From contig NC_089273.1 in the NCBI RefSeq assembly GCF_963678975.1, forward strand, positions 24,074,356 to 24,138,355: a stretch of 64,000 nt of DNA, read 5' to 3'. Below, piece after piece: positions 1 to 12,216 of the stretch (within the stretch, counting starts at the first letter, position 1; every line of letters starts with the position of its first letter). Source of the DNA: Dysidea avara. Lineage: Eukaryota > Porifera > Demospongiae > Dictyoceratida > Dysideidae. The notes beneath the pieces were generated by a model, which saw only the letters and a list, made by a program, of their open reading frames with translations, was not told the DNA's origin and did no database searches. A program made the translations under genes and the position numbers.

Positions 1-960
1 AATATTATCCTGCTTGAAATTATCTCATGGATGGATTGTCAACAAGGTGTACTCGTACAGACCAAACAGCTTTTCAGTATTGTCACTGTAGTGCCAATTT
101 AGAAGTCCTGGAACTAGGTGGAAGAAGTAAGGTAATCTACATGATGCTTGTACAAAAAAATACTCTTTCACATTGCATACTGGTCTTTATGTACAGTGAA
201 ACCTGTCTAATCAGGACACTGTGTAGTAAGGTCACTGCTGGGCCAACTTGTAAATCATCAAATGTATTACCTCAAGGGTGTGATGAATTATTTGGTCCTC
301 AAATTTTGTATTACCTCAAGAGTGTGATGAATTTTCAGTTCCCCAAATCTGTCATTTACGTAAAAAGTGACAGATTTTTAGCTGTATTATATTTAATGCC
401 CGTCTGTCAATTTTACAGGTACAGGCTACTTGGTCATAGTATGCGGTTCTCTTACTATCAGTGCTACATACATAACTTGGCTAGAGCTGCTCTAAACTTG
501 GCAGCTAAGATCAAGGTTCAGGGGGGGGGGGGGGGGGGGGGTAAGTAGAGAAAGGAATTGTATAATGTTATGTGTGTTCTTTAGTTCTCAATTGTCAAGT
601 GTACGTGGACTGTACACCAAGTGTACATGGACTGTAGTAACATCAAGGACATTGTGGACCTTCAGGTCAGTCTGCGTGTATACTAAGAAATTTTTGTATT
701 ACCTCAAGGGTGTGATGAATTTTCAGATCCCTAAATCTGTCATTTGCATCAAAAGTGACAGATTTTTAGCTGTATTGTATTTAATGCCCTGTCAATTTTA
801 CAGGTACAGGGTACTTGGTCATAGCATGCGGTTCTCTCACTAGCAGTGGTACATACGTAACTGGACAACTAAGATCAAGGTTGGAGGGAGTAAGTTTATA
901 TAGACAGAGGAATTATATAATGTTATGTGTGTTCTTTAGTTCTCAATTGTTAAGTGTACA
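1..960. repeat. Local tandem duplication, non-coding
   Basis: A block at about 304-580 (from 'ttttgtattacctcaag' to 'tgtgttctttagttctcaat') recurs at about 692-945 with small differences. The offset is 388 nt on the left and 355 nt on the right. A third short piece of the same unit (around 265-290) precedes the first copy. The shared part includes 'aaagtgacagatttttagctg' type sequence and a 'tttacaggtacagg' stretch. The difference in unit length is partly due to a 21-G run present only in copy 1. Open frames here (27-548, 565-843) follow the duplication and show no domain, so I do not call genes. Confidence 0.8.
521..541. repeat. Poly-G tract (21 G)
   Basis: An uninterrupted run of G lies inside the first copy of the tandem duplication and is absent from the second copy, which reads 'aaggttggagggag' at the same place. 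Length may be unreliable in the assembly. Confidence 0.9.
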
Positions 961-1507
961 TGGATGATGAGACCTGGTAAGATCTTGGCATTATATCTCA
1001 ATTGATTACAATCTTCTGAATTTCCAGGATGAAGCGTACTGTTGTGATGGGACTAACTATCTCATTTTATTGTCAGAATTTATTGTTAATGTCACAAACA
1101 ATTAATGTGATATGTGATCGGATCAGCAAAACCCGACATAATGGTGCATTTTTCAAATTCTCTATTATTAAATATTTATAATCTAATTAGCCAAGTGTAT
1201 ACTCTGACCAAGTTGTAGCCTTGTATGCCAACAACTTTTGGAGCTACAGCTCTACAAAGTAACAACAACAGAAAGATCGATTTGTACAGCAAGTATTGGG
1301 AAAATAAAATACATGCTCTTACAAAAACGTTTTTTTTTTTTGTTTTTTTTAAAGAAAGAAGAACCGGCCCAAGTTGGCACTCCCATCCACCACACTCTAC
1401 TCTATGCTAAGATGTTCTATAAAATGGGTTTAGCCTTTTCCTACACCTACAGAGCTACTGAAACAGAACCTACAGAACACAGAATAGGAAAAAAAAGGAA
1501 ATGGGGC
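961..1507. other. Non-coding; start of an inverted-repeat element
   Basis: No gene seen. Positions about 1110-1150 carry a sequence containing 'cccgacataatggtgca' that returns in inverted orientation at about 3855-3900, bracketing the retrotransposon fragment. A T-rich run lies at 1330-1350. Confidence 0.5.
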
Positions 1508-3900
1508 TTAAACGGCCCCAAGACGCCCCTCCCCCAGTGCAAGGTCAACTGATGCTGGAACATGACCCTTAAAGGGATGACCAGAGGAGGAGCGAGAACC
1601 CCTTATGCACATGATGGCAGAGTGCAATAAGGAGAAGCCAAGACGGCAGCGAAGCCAGCTCATCACCCTATAGCATGGTGATTTCCACTTACAGGATAGG
1701 AGGAAGGCCAGGCGTTTGTAAGCCACAGTGGTGGAGGCACCCATGCCTCCAGAAGTTGAAAAAACAAGAGGACTAAAATTACCATGTTCCACCTCTCGCA
1801 CTCTCTCCTCATACTGACGGCGCTTCGAAGTTTCATGCTGGCGATAGGGATTACAACGGTTTGAAGGGGCATAAGGGTTAAATATTCTAACATCAAAAAA
1901 AGTAGGTTCAAACCGAGAACCCCAGAATCCAGAAGCCTTGATGTCCAAGCGAGCACCGACATCTTGGTTAGCTGTACGTAGGGAGAGAGATTCACCACTC
2001 AAGGGCTGAAGGGGAGGTTCAGTAGATACATCATGACAAACCTCTGACATTAATTCTGCAGTCAAATCTCGGATATCATTGTGGCGGATGGTAGGGAAGG
2101 CTCCGTTCGGACAGCTGAGAGCATGTTCAATGTTGTTGGATCTGCTACAGACACAGCTGACAGGAAGATTCTTAGGAGACCAACCATAACGGAGAGCTAA
2201 CGCATCACAAAAGCCACCTTTGTGGAGAGCAAATCCATGACATTCCAAAGGCAAAGTGGAAAGCCAGGAGGATGCACCCTTCTCACCAGCAAGTTTCAGG
2301 GACAGTTGGAGATTGTTGGACAAAGTCGAGAAAAACTCTGAAAATCTTTGAGAGAGAAACTGACGTTTGATGGATGGAGCTTCTTGTGTAAGAGCACGCT
2401 GTTGTTGTAGGATGGAGGAATCAAAGCAAGAAAGCTGATTCAGGATGGCAGATGCTAGGGGGGATGTAACAGATGTGGAAAACTGATAGTTGTCTTGGGA
2501 AGATTTACAAGGGTCAAATACACCAAGGCCCCCTTGACGGATTGGCAAAGCAAACATAGCCCGTTCAGAGTCATTAGGGGCATGGAGACATAACTTTGGC
2601 AGCAAGTGCAGACGAATAGCCTCCTCAAGGGGAGCGAGTTGAGAGGACAAATCACACACAGTCCTAGTTAAAAAGGTCCAACGAGATGACAGGCCGTGAA
2701 TCATAGCGGAATATGCAGCATGTGGCTGACTGGAGGCAAAATTGGAAAGCTGAATAATGTCATTCCGCCATTGACATACCCTTTCCTGAAGAAAAATGGA
2801 TTTAAATTCAGGGGAACCAAGAGGAGCTCCCAAGTAGGGACGACCTTCAGTTGTAATGCGCAGGGAAGTACCAGCAAATAAAGTGCAAGCAGTGTCATAG
2901 TAATCTTCTTTAACGACCAACCAGGACTTGGAAGCATTCACGTGATACCCATAACCAGGACCCAAACCAGACAACTGTTTCCACCAGACCAGCAGGTCAG
3001 CAAGAGACCCGGCAGCAGCAGCATCATCTGCAAACCATACTTGGGTGGCCAAGCCATCCAACTTTCGTATAAGAGGAATAGTATAGAGAGCGCATACATG
3101 GCCATAGCCAAGGGATCACCCTGAGTGGTCCCCTCTTCAGAGAGTAGACATTCACCATCAATAAATAAAGAGGATGCCTCCCTATACACATTGGTAAGAG
3201 TAACAGCAAGTGGAGGGCAGATAAAGTGTAAATTGTGTAAAGAAACATGCCGATTTAAGGAATTAAAAGCGTTGGAGGCATCGGCCAAAAGCACAGCCTG
3301 GGTGTTAGAAGAATGGAAAAGGCTTTGCATAGCATGGACTGCAGCTTCACAGCCAGCCTCTTGACCAGCACAAAGTTGGAGGTTGCCTGCAGCCTCCAAA
3401 ATGTCAGTCTTCACCATAAAAAGAATAGCTTTGGATATAATCCGACGACTCGTCTCACCTATACCGACGGTTGTAACGTACACACGCAATCTAGTACAGA
3501 GTTGCCACTTGCACCATTGTGTTTGCCATGAATAGGGGAGCCCATTACTATGTAAGATTTGTCTTCTGTTACCATTCTTCACTGCATACAGAGACGAAAT
3601 CAGTGAAGAAAAATCAATTGTGTACAATCGTTTCGACGTGACGTAAACAAACGCCCATAACTTACGTATCCTTTAGTCCACTGCAACGAAACAAAGATTT
3701 GTGAATTCCTCTTGAGTAGACGAATAAGATGATATCCAGGTTTTTATCATTGGGCCCTTTCTTCACAAAGAACAAAGCGTTATTTTACAATTTGTTTTTC
3801 AATTACGCAAATATTTTACACATTGCAATCAATGGCTTATACTGAAAATTTAGGCTTGCACCATTATGTCGGGTTTTTGCAGATCCGGTCACATATATTT
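1110..3900. mobile_element. Element with ~40-bp inverted ends enclosing the retrotransposon fragment
   Basis: The plus sequence at about 1110-1150 ('atatgtgatcggatcagc' then 'aaaacccgacataatggtgc') matches the reverse complement of about 3855-3900 ('...gtcgggtttttgcagatcc' then 'ggtcacatat'). The arms diverge inward soon after 'ggtgca'. Similar 'gtgacc.gat...aaaac' ends occur at about 30480 and 45462 without partners. Either a small DNA transposon was invaded by the LINE, or two solo repeats inserted in opposite orientation. Confidence 0.45.
1508..3627 (-). pseudogene. Non-LTR retrotransposon reverse transcriptase with restriction-like endonuclease domain, 5'-truncated and frameshifted
   Basis: Two overlapping minus-strand frames make one broken retrotransposon polyprotein. 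The upstream frame (about 3627-3080) has the reverse-transcriptase motifs LLADASNAFNSLNR (palm, first Asp) and TTQGDPLAMAMYA. The downstream frame (about 3080-1508) continues with VWFADDAAAAG (the catalytic Asp pair), a GGLGVFDP stretch, a CxC...HxxxC zinc-knuckle-like motif (CVCSRSNNIEHALSC), and then RLDIKASGFWG...FFDVRIFNP, which looks like the PD-(D/E)XK restriction-like endonuclease of R2-type elements. The reading frame changes near 3080-3081 between 'ALSI' and 'PLIRKLDG', consistent with loss of one base. N-terminal parts of the family are missing beyond 3627. Known: such elements copy themselves by target-primed reverse transcription. Inferred: this copy is dead. The exact clade is not certain. 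Confidence 0.85.
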
Positions 3901-5814
3901 TGTTATGTAACGTGTATTAATTAAATGACATACATGGCGAAAGCCACAATGGGAGCGACTACTTGCTGTTAGAGTGGGTATGTTATGTAACAAACTGGTT
4001 TGAGCACCACCAGAACACACAAGTTATTTTAATACACCATGTGTGGTGTGGCAACAAGAAGGAACACCTTCTCTAGTGATGCACGTTCTTGACACTTTCA
4101 CACTTGTTTATAAGACATTTGCCAATTATCAACACACGCATGAGGCGTGGCACTAAATGGAGTTTAAAAGATTTCTGCTTAAAACACCTTCCATAGGGAA
4201 CTTACGGTTCTACACGCTTTTACAACTTGTTTATTAGACATTAGTGCTTGTGTCCACATCATGTCTTTAAAAGTTGTTGTAGGGATTAGAGGTTTGATCG
4301 AAGAAAATACACGTATATGAACAAACCAGGATTAGATAATGTCAGTACTAGATAGACTGTACAAACATGGGTAAGTTGACTGGTGCTAGGTGTAATACAA
4401 GGTTGCAAAATAAAGCGAAATATGTCTAAATACATGTTTCATACTGGTCGCAAGAAAAATAATACTACTACAAAAAGATTTTTTTAACACAATACAAACC
4501 TATTGAGAGATGGTGCATAATCCAGGGCTAATATTGCAAAACCATCCCTACACGTAAATAACTCATAGTAGTAGCCGCACGTCTTTTAATTGGGCATGCA
4601 CTTTGTAGTTTCTTGGCCACACGCCTCACTACTGTGAGTCTTGATTAACATACAGTAATTATAGCTGCATCGATTTATCCACTCTAAAGTTTATAGTATT
4701 CATTCATTATATTTACATATTTTTCACTCAAATTATGAATTTCAAATGAGCAAGTATCATGAGAAAGAGCAAGTATCGTGAGAAAGAGCAACTGTAGGCA
4801 AATAGGATGATACTCAGTGCACAATAAATCCACTGTACATCATTTTGACAATACAGGAACACAATTATCTGCAATACATTTCCATTTGGCTATTCTAGCA
4901 AATTCATTTATATTATTTTCATGACATGTTTGGATTATCCCGGATTTGCAGCCGGATTTTTGTAGCCTCTTCTTGAGCAATTTTAACAAGCCATGGTGAG
5001 CATTTATAGCATAAACTATCACTGGTCAAAATGATGTCAAAGTCAGAGGTATGATTCTGAGTGAGACTATTGCTGTAATTTGGCATAGATTCCATCTGAC
5101 TAGTAACGCACAGCAAAGCTTTAACTATAAATCATTCCTCAGAATTAATATAGAACTTTAAAAGACCTCAATATTAAAGAAATTCTCTATGCGCACTCAA
5201 GTCTCAATTCTCCAAAGCACCTGTCATGAATACATTATATGAAGCGTAGTCCTGTCTGTGATGATTCATTTAAGCAGAAATGTATTTTACTAGCATTTAT
5301 TACAAGTTCACCTGAAACCAAAATGAACCAAATTCAAACTAGCTGTGAAATTGTCCCTCAATACCTTCTAGTACTAAGCGCCTTTAAAAATAATTATCGG
5401 CAGTTGTTTAAGGCATTCAGAGCCTTTTAAACAGTTTTTAAGACTTCACAACCATCTAAAAAGGCAAAAATGGCAAAAATCAACAGTGAGACACTACTAA
5501 GAGGTGATTATGTGCTGCTCCAAAAATGCGAGGGTGACACACATGCACTCACTGTAGGTAGATCTGCGACCGCGGTCAAAGGGCAGCACGCTGGATTTGT
5601 GGCAGTCGCTGGAGTCCACGGACCAATTCATGGACTGTATCTTCAAGTGATTGCTGCTCTCAGCTTAATCTCCCTACCCTTGAATCAAGACGTCAGTACC
5701 TTTCTATTTCTTTACTCCATAATATTTATCACTAACGTACATCCATCAAGTTTAATTGTCACTGTAAATTTAATTCAATTTCATCTACTAGAAGTCATCA
5801 CTTGTCAATAAACC
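3901..5814. other. Non-coding, no gene recognised
   Basis: AT-rich DNA with many stops. Short minus-strand frames at 4840-5116 contain cysteine/lysine-rich text (SLCYKCSPWLVKI) but no domain I can name. A frame at 5470-5811 has a loose counterpart of its first part (about 5420-5540) at about 17400-17540, so this is repeat sequence rather than a gene. Confidence 0.5.
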
Positions 5815-6093
5815 CACCACAGTCAACCATCAACTCTCGTCGTTATTTGTTCTTTGTTAACACTGTCTTTCTGTGGAATTCTGTACCATTAACCATCCTC
5901 AATGATCCAAATCCAAAATCCTTCTGGCATTCATTATACCATTATGTGTGTGTTAATTGATGTTTTTGTATTGTTGTGCAGTTTTGTAATTATTTGTTTG
6001 TTGTATATTTTTGTAGTTGTAGTGTTCTTTTTTGTGGCTGACACCTTGTACAGGCTTTGCCTTTTGTGTATGCCTTCCATTGTGGTAAATTTG

Positions 6094-6137
<44 letters not shown>
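5815..6137 (+). mobile_element. CR1/L2-like LINE 3' end with (ATA)n tail
   Basis: Reading the plus strand gives SRRYLFFVNTVFLWNSVP, which resembles the last coding motif of CR1/L2/Rex-type reverse transcriptases, followed by a short hydrophobic stretch. The fragment runs into an (ATA/TAA)n array at 6093-6137, which may be its 3' simple-repeat tail. Only the final part of the ORF is present. Confidence 0.6.
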
Positions 6138-6318
6138 GTCTAAGTCAAAGGTCAAGGCCACCAAAATCATGCCAATTCAACGGTCAAGGGTAAAAGCTTC
6201 TAACCCACAATCGAAAAGTGCTGAAATATCGTCGCTAAGTCACCGGAAAAAGGTCGGAATTGAAAAGGCTCTTAGTCACAGGTCAAAGCAAAATTTCGGC
6301 CGGTCAAGACTTTGACCT

Positions 6319-6499
6319 CCCAGCAAAAACGATCCTGCAAGATCCTGCAGGAGTCCTGCAAGAAATGACCGGATTCTCTGATCTTGCAAGAGGATTTTCT
6401 TGCAAGATCCTGGAACGCTCTTGCAGGATTTCTGCAAGAAATGACCGGATTCTTTTGCAGGATCTTGCTTAAAGTTCTTGCAAGATCGTTTTGCCTGGG
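6319..6499. repeat. Small foldback element (181 bp)
   Basis: The left end 'cccagcaaaaacgatcctgc' is mirrored by the right end 'gcaagatcgttttgcctggg'. Inside, the words 'tcttgcaaga' and 'cctgcaagaaatgaccggat' recur two or more times in both orientations, so the whole segment could fold into a long imperfect hairpin. No coding capacity. Confidence 0.6.
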
Positions 6500-7837
6500 C
6501 GCGGTCGCAGATCTACCTACAGCGCGTACCTACGTGACACCCCCTTTACCACTGAACTAGAGAATCTGGCTCTCCCAAACCAGCCTGTTTGTGCCCCTCC
6601 TCTTGCTAACTCCTGGATCCGCCCCCCTGGTTTAGGCCGTTTTAACGTGCAAAAATTTCTGTATAAATTCAGTATTTTGTTGTACACACCCGGAAAGTTA
6701 CTAAACAGACTCGAGGTAGGCGATACACATTTATAGCTAACCATTGGCTAGCTTTTCAGATCACAAATTACGCACAGAACTATTCTCTCTGATAGTGTGT
6801 CTATCGTGTTTTCTCACGTAAAGTACTCCGGGATACCCGTCGAACACTAGTACAAAGCCATGCAAATTCCGGCCCGTTATTCGTTGTTACTGCATACTAC
6901 AGCCGTGTAGCTATATAGCTAGCTACGTACCTGCATGTGAATGATGCTACACCAATAATTACAGCCAACTGTACCTTGTGCAAACTACATACCAATATTA
7001 TCCAGCTAGCCCAGTCACTAGACGAATCGAAGAATCTTATAACGAATAAAACTCACTGCCGGCAGTTCACAACCCACGTAGCAAGATTGTAAATAATATT
7101 ATCTATGGCAAGATAATTCATTGCCGGGTCAAATAAGGTATTGCATCGCCTTATATGATGAATTATGAAAACTGCCACTATAAAAACAATAGTAGCCACA
7201 CATCATATGACAGAATACATTTCCATGCAAGCAAATACTGGTTTGGGATAATACTAGTGGAAATATCTGATTGCACTATTATAAAATCTAGCTTGCTTCT
7301 GTAATTGCACACAGTATAGCTAAAAAATTAGCACTAGCTATGTCAGTGCTTCTAAGTCAGGTAGCCGCTACAGGTTGACTGGTAATGGCATCATGTAGTA
7401 AGTAGCTGATTACATTTAATGCCAACTACAAATATCAATTCTTTTATCAGTCACAGTGGACACCTTTTTTGGAGAATGTTTACATATTAAGTTGAATTTG
7501 CAGTGGCCATGATATGCATAAATGTTGTATGTGATTCTGGACGCTTAAAATTATCAGTTACCACAAGGCACATGATGATTGTAACATAGCTGAACATAAA
7601 GTAGCTAACATGTAGCTGAGCAGTCTACAGGATGACTTGTAAAGTAGTGTAAGTCTCTACAGCACATCATCTTTATTATTCATTCACAGTGCACACCTCT
7701 AACAAGAAACCAATTAAAACAGTGCACTTTTGGTGGTAAACAGAGCCACAAAGTCGATTACTCAGTATATAAATAAATAAAAGGAAACCATATAAATAAA
7801 TAAAAGCAATAGTGGAACACACAATTTTATGGACAAT
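6500..7837. other. Non-coding spacer
   Basis: No protein-coding or RNA gene recognised. The two opposed frames around 6491-6744 are shadows of each other without a domain. The stretch leads up to the left terminus of the ISL2EU element. Confidence 0.6.
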
Positions 7838-8447
7838 ATCCGCAATGACGTTTACTTACGCGTGCGTGACGTTTTATTGCGTCACCATCGTTATGGCTTC
7901 CGATATGTGGGGACTTTGTACAGGAATGAATGGCGAACGTGGGTGTTTGTGATGAATGACTCAGTAGATCTGAAGGAACTTGCTGGTGAGCGATATTAAC
8001 AATATTGCGATATGAGTAATTACTTTTGCGCGCCGTTAGCGAGTCCCTGTGGTCGATTTCTGGCTAGTGGGCATTAAATGTGAGACGAGCTATAAACACA
8101 GCGTGCACACGTTAAATAAGTTTACCCTTGTCTTCCAAGGACCACTGAGCAGTGTAAATGAATTTTTAAGCTGGTCAAGCCCCGGAACCTAGCTACTAAG
8201 CATGTTTTCATGTGTATGGCTGGGTCCTTAAAATGTGTTTGCCCTATAAAGGCATACACCCCAAACAGCAGGGCATGATATGATCCAGACAGAGTTTTAA
8301 TGTGTGTTACTAATATTGTAGGGTGTGAAGGCAACACTGCTGCGTCCTGCGCTGGCCAGGATACCATTCCAGGTGAGATTTTTCAGTGTACACACATGCA
8401 ACCAAGTAGTCTTCTGTAGATGGTGAACACAGTAGTGCTAACAGCAG
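7838..8447 (+). repeat. Left terminal inverted repeat of the ISL2EU element
   Basis: This 610-bp arm is matched in inverse orientation by 14043-14652 with scattered substitutions. It contains exon 1 (7952-7985), exon 2 (8322-8372) and the start of exon 3 (from 8420) of the plus-strand gene, plus presumably its promoter. The inner boundary is where 'gtgctaacagcag' stops matching. Confidence 0.9.
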
Positions 8448-11400
8448 TCCAGCAGCAGAGAATGGCAGGGATAGGATCCTTGGTAAGAACAACTTTGTGC
8501 TATATATCTACCTTTTATTCATATTGTATCAACAATGTATAGGTTATGGCAACCACAATGGCTGCTTATCGCATGATGACTTGGTAGCTTTCACAGCAGA
8601 CAGTGGCATGGATGGGCTTGCTGGTACGACCATTTTAACAGACATAGATGTCAGAAAATTTTGACTGTAGTGTTTGTTTTATTTAGACTGTAGTACCTAT
8701 GTTTTGCATGATGGTGCATATTCTGATGCAGCGGAGACTAGTACAGTCGGTAAGATGGTTTGTGTAATTCATATGAAGTTATCAAGCACCATCTCAGGCT
8801 CTGAAGATCTTGATAATATTATTGATGATGATCCTGATGATGATACTGACTATGATGGTATTTTATTGACGGAAGCTGATATACCTCGTGCGAAGAGTAG
8901 TAGGGATAAGGCCCTTGGTAAGACGATTTGTGTAATTCATATGAAGTTATCAAGCACCATCTCAGGCTCTGACTATCTCGATAAGATCACTAATGACGAT
9001 CCTGATGATGGTATTTTATTGACAGAAGCCGATATACTTCGTGTGAAGAGCAGTGGGGATAAGGCCCTTGGTAAGATGATTTTTGTAATTCATATGAAGT
9101 TATCAATCACCATGTCAGGCTCTGAAGATCTCGATGATGATCCTGATGGCAATCCTGATGATGATGCTATTTTATTGACGGAAGCTGATATACCTGGTGC
9201 ATCACTAGATGGCAAGCATCCTTCAGAGCTGAATGTTACAGAGCTGAAGAGGTGGCTCAACTGTCGTAGTGCGCCTGTCAGTGGAAGAAAGCCAGAGCTG
9301 ATTGATCGGTAAGAATATGCATTTTGTTATTATTGACCTTTCATGGCCATGATTTGTAGAGTATGTAATTATATCAAGTATGGCTGGGACATTTACCTTG
9401 TTGATCCTGATGGTGGTGCTAATGTACAGAATAAGCTACAAGTGGCACAGTTGAATAAGAATCCTGAAGATGTTACTTTACTGCGGACCATTCCTGACAT
9501 TAAGGACAGCCTCTGGACCAAGGAGATTTACAAAGCCCCCAGTGTTACTTTCGGCACGATTTATCAGTTTTTAGTTGAACGCAAAGTTTTAATCAAGAAA
9601 GCCAACCATTTAGAGAGTGTGATTGATAGGAGAGACAGTTCTGATCTTGGAGTTCATGTTCAAGGCAATGTCAATCTGAGCCCTGGTACATCTGAATCGG
9701 TTAGCTACACTCGAACGTTGGACAAAGCTTATCGCTTTTTTCAGGATGGCCATGTGCAGAAGGTTTGATATCATCCAATGCCAAGTCTCCCAGAGTATGT
9801 TTGCATCGGAGCATCTGTACTACCATCAATGAAGAAGAACAAAATGTACAATGTACGTGTAGTATTGTCTAACAACACTGCACATGTGTGCAAAGCCATC
9901 TGTGATTGCCCAGCTGGATTACCTGGCTGCTGCAATCACATTACAGCTACGCTATACTGTGTTCAAGAATATTTTCATTTAAAGATCAATGAAGAGGATC
10001 AGAAGAGTTGTACTGAAAAGCGGCAATCCTGGAATGTTCCAAAGAAGAAGAAGGTAGATGCACGACCAACTAAGTTGGTCACATTGACTAAAAAAGTTTA
10101 CGGGGTAGAAAAACGACCAAAACTCTGTAGAGTTAATCAGTGGGATTGTCGACCTACGTCCAGAAGGACTGCACATCCGAAAAGAAGAACAAGTTTGGTG
10201 AACAGATTGAGTCAGATACACCAAATGAAAACTGAAGCTGCATCCCACGCTGTTTCTTCAGCTGTCAGTGATGGTGACAAGAAGAAAGCATCTAAGACAC
10301 AGTCTATGTTATTTAGCTATGGAACATCTTGTTTTTTTACAGCTGTTGGATGAGGAACCAGCTCCATCAGAAAACAGACTTGACCAAATTAGAAAAGAAC
10401 GAATTGCCAGAGCAGAAGCCAAGAAACTTCAATTTCAGCTGAGTTTATTGTGCCTCACCAAAATAGTAAATCATGACCATGATTACTGTACAACTACTTC
10501 ATTGATCCAGCGTAAAATTGATGGTGTGCCTGCTCCACACCATTTGGTCAGGAATCTTTATGAAGAGCACGTATGTATCAGTCCAACAGAGGCAGCAGAT
10601 TTGGAAATCAAAACTCGAACTCAAGCTCAGTCGAGTCTTTGGCATGAAGAGCGAAAGTTCCGAATTACTGCTTCAATAATGAAGACTGTGTGTCATAGAA
10701 AGCTAAAACAGATATGATTCCTTTTATCAACAGCAAGTTAGCTCCAAAACCTATCACCACACCTGCAATTGACTATGGAAAAAGAAATGAAGATGTTGCA
10801 ATTGGATGTTACATTGACCATCAGAGGAAGAAGGGAGTTATTGTGAAGGTGTGTGAATGTGACTTGTGGATTGATTCAGCCATACCATGGTTAGCTGCAA
10901 CTCCAGACTCCATACTTGAAGTGGGTGAGGACAGAGGATGCTTGGAGGTGAAGTGTCCTTATGTATGTGCCAATATGTCACTTGCTCAGGCTTCAATGAA
11001 ATCATCCTCTTTTTGTTTACAAAATGGTAACGGAACTTTGCAATTAAAAAGAAACCACCAGTATTTTTATCAGATTCAAGTACATCTTCATGTTACCTGT
11101 CTGTTATGGTGTGACTTTGTAGTATGGACTCCTAATGAAATTTACATCGAGAAGATTGATTATGACCAAAGATTTATTGAAAAGGCCATTTCAAAGGCTC
11201 GGACTTTCTATTTCACTGTGTTTTTGCCAGCTATAGTTCCATATGTCCTCATTCATGATGATAACATGCCGATTGTTGATCTGCCTTCTGCTCCTGTTGT
11301 GACAAAAACTGCGAGTACTGTGTACGAAGAAATTGAACCATTAGATTTTGTGAGTCCAGCAGAAACTTTCACCATACCTGAAGCTATAGAAAATGCTGTC

Positions 11401-12164
11401 TGCAAAGATGTCATGAGTGAATGTGTTCCTGCAATAAGCAAGTCACAGGAATCGCCATGTGTACTTCCATCGGTTATTCATGACAAGAGCTCACAAGTTG
11501 TCAACCCTTTTACTATGACAAAAACTGTGAAGCAGAGTACTCAATCTGTTTGTGCAACAAAAACCTCTATTACAAAAACACGACTGAAAGTGGATGACAA
11601 TTGTGAGGTTTCAATTATGGGTGTCTCTGCCATCAGCCACTCACCTCAACAGTTATCTATTGTATTGCAGCAACTGCATTATGCACAGCATAAAGTTTAT
11701 GGTGATGGCAATTGCTTATATCATGCAATAGCTCACCAAGCTGGGTTTATTGAGCAAAACTCTTCTGGAGACGTATTTGTTGCTCAACAGCTAAGAATTC
11801 TAGCATTGCATTGTATGAATAAATACCCAGAAGTACGTAGAGAGGATGGCATTACACAGCTTCAGTGGGAGGAAAAAAAAGCCGCATTTTGCAGTTGAGT
11901 GAATGGGGAGGTGATTTGGAAGTTCGTCTACTTGCTATAACAATTGGAAGAGAAATAGTGGTTGTGACTGGATGCAGAGGAATGTTTACATCAGCACGGA
12001 AATTTCCATGTAAAACACCTCCTGTGCCAAAAATGAGAGGGGGCATTTTTATTCCTATTGAAATTGCAGAGTTGTGTGTGCAGTGGAATAACTATGAACC
12101 AATACCATTTCTTATTGTATACAATGGTGTTAATCATTACGATTCTACTGTTTGTATAAGTTAG
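7952..12164 (+). pseudogene. ISL2EU accessory gene: SAP - SWIM - YqaJ nuclease - OTU protease (decayed)
   Basis: A multi-exon gene. I read exons at 7952-7985, 8322-8372, 8420-8482, 8543-8623, 8687-8749, 8798-8917, 8966-9070, 9119-9308 and 9360 onward; the first seven joins are phase 1 and the last is phase 2, and all keep frame. Domains in order: acidic Asp-rich repeats (exons 6-8); SAP DNA-binding helix pair ([14 protein letters not shown], about 9210-9306); SWIM zinc finger (CDCPAGLPGCCNHI, about 9901-9945); YqaJ-like nuclease (WLAATPDSIL, GCLEVKCP, YQIQVHLHVT, about 10714-11260); OTU cysteine protease (GDGNCLYHAI at about 11700, WGGDLEVRLLA, and the final NHYDST holding the likely catalytic His). 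Lesions: in-frame TGA at 9766-9768, frame changes near 10320, 10710 and in the A run at 11873-11880. It ends at 12164, convergent with the transposase. Function is inferred: nucleic-acid processing and deubiquitinase-like activity. Confidence 0.82.
8750..9118 (+). repeat. Three tandem exon + 48-nt intron units
   Basis: Introns 8750-8797, 8918-8965 and 9071-9118 are each 48 nt and nearly identical (gtaagatg...tttgtaattcatatgaag...tcag). Each is followed by a related acidic exon (GSEDLD...[10 protein letters not shown]). Because 48 is a multiple of three and no stop is present, the frame is open through the introns as well. Confidence 0.8.
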
Positions 12165-12216
12165 TCTATGTATGTATACATTGACATGTTAATATCGTTT
12201 ACAATGATTATTGGCA

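Larger units (their letters stand above)
5551..6520. repeat. Short inverted repeat pair around a LINE 3' end
   Basis: 'ctgtaggtagatctgcgacc' at about 5553 is repeated in inverse complement at about 6501-6521. The 22-23 bp arms are ~930 bp apart and enclose the LINE tail and a foldback. Their inner flanks differ. Confidence 0.5.

Noticed and set aside
8122-8367. An 81-residue frame on the minus strand with a near-identical 92-residue counterpart at 14089-14367 (plus)
   Set aside because: They are mirror copies inside the transposon arms, antisense to the leader exons, with no domain; repetition here reflects the inverted repeat, not selection.
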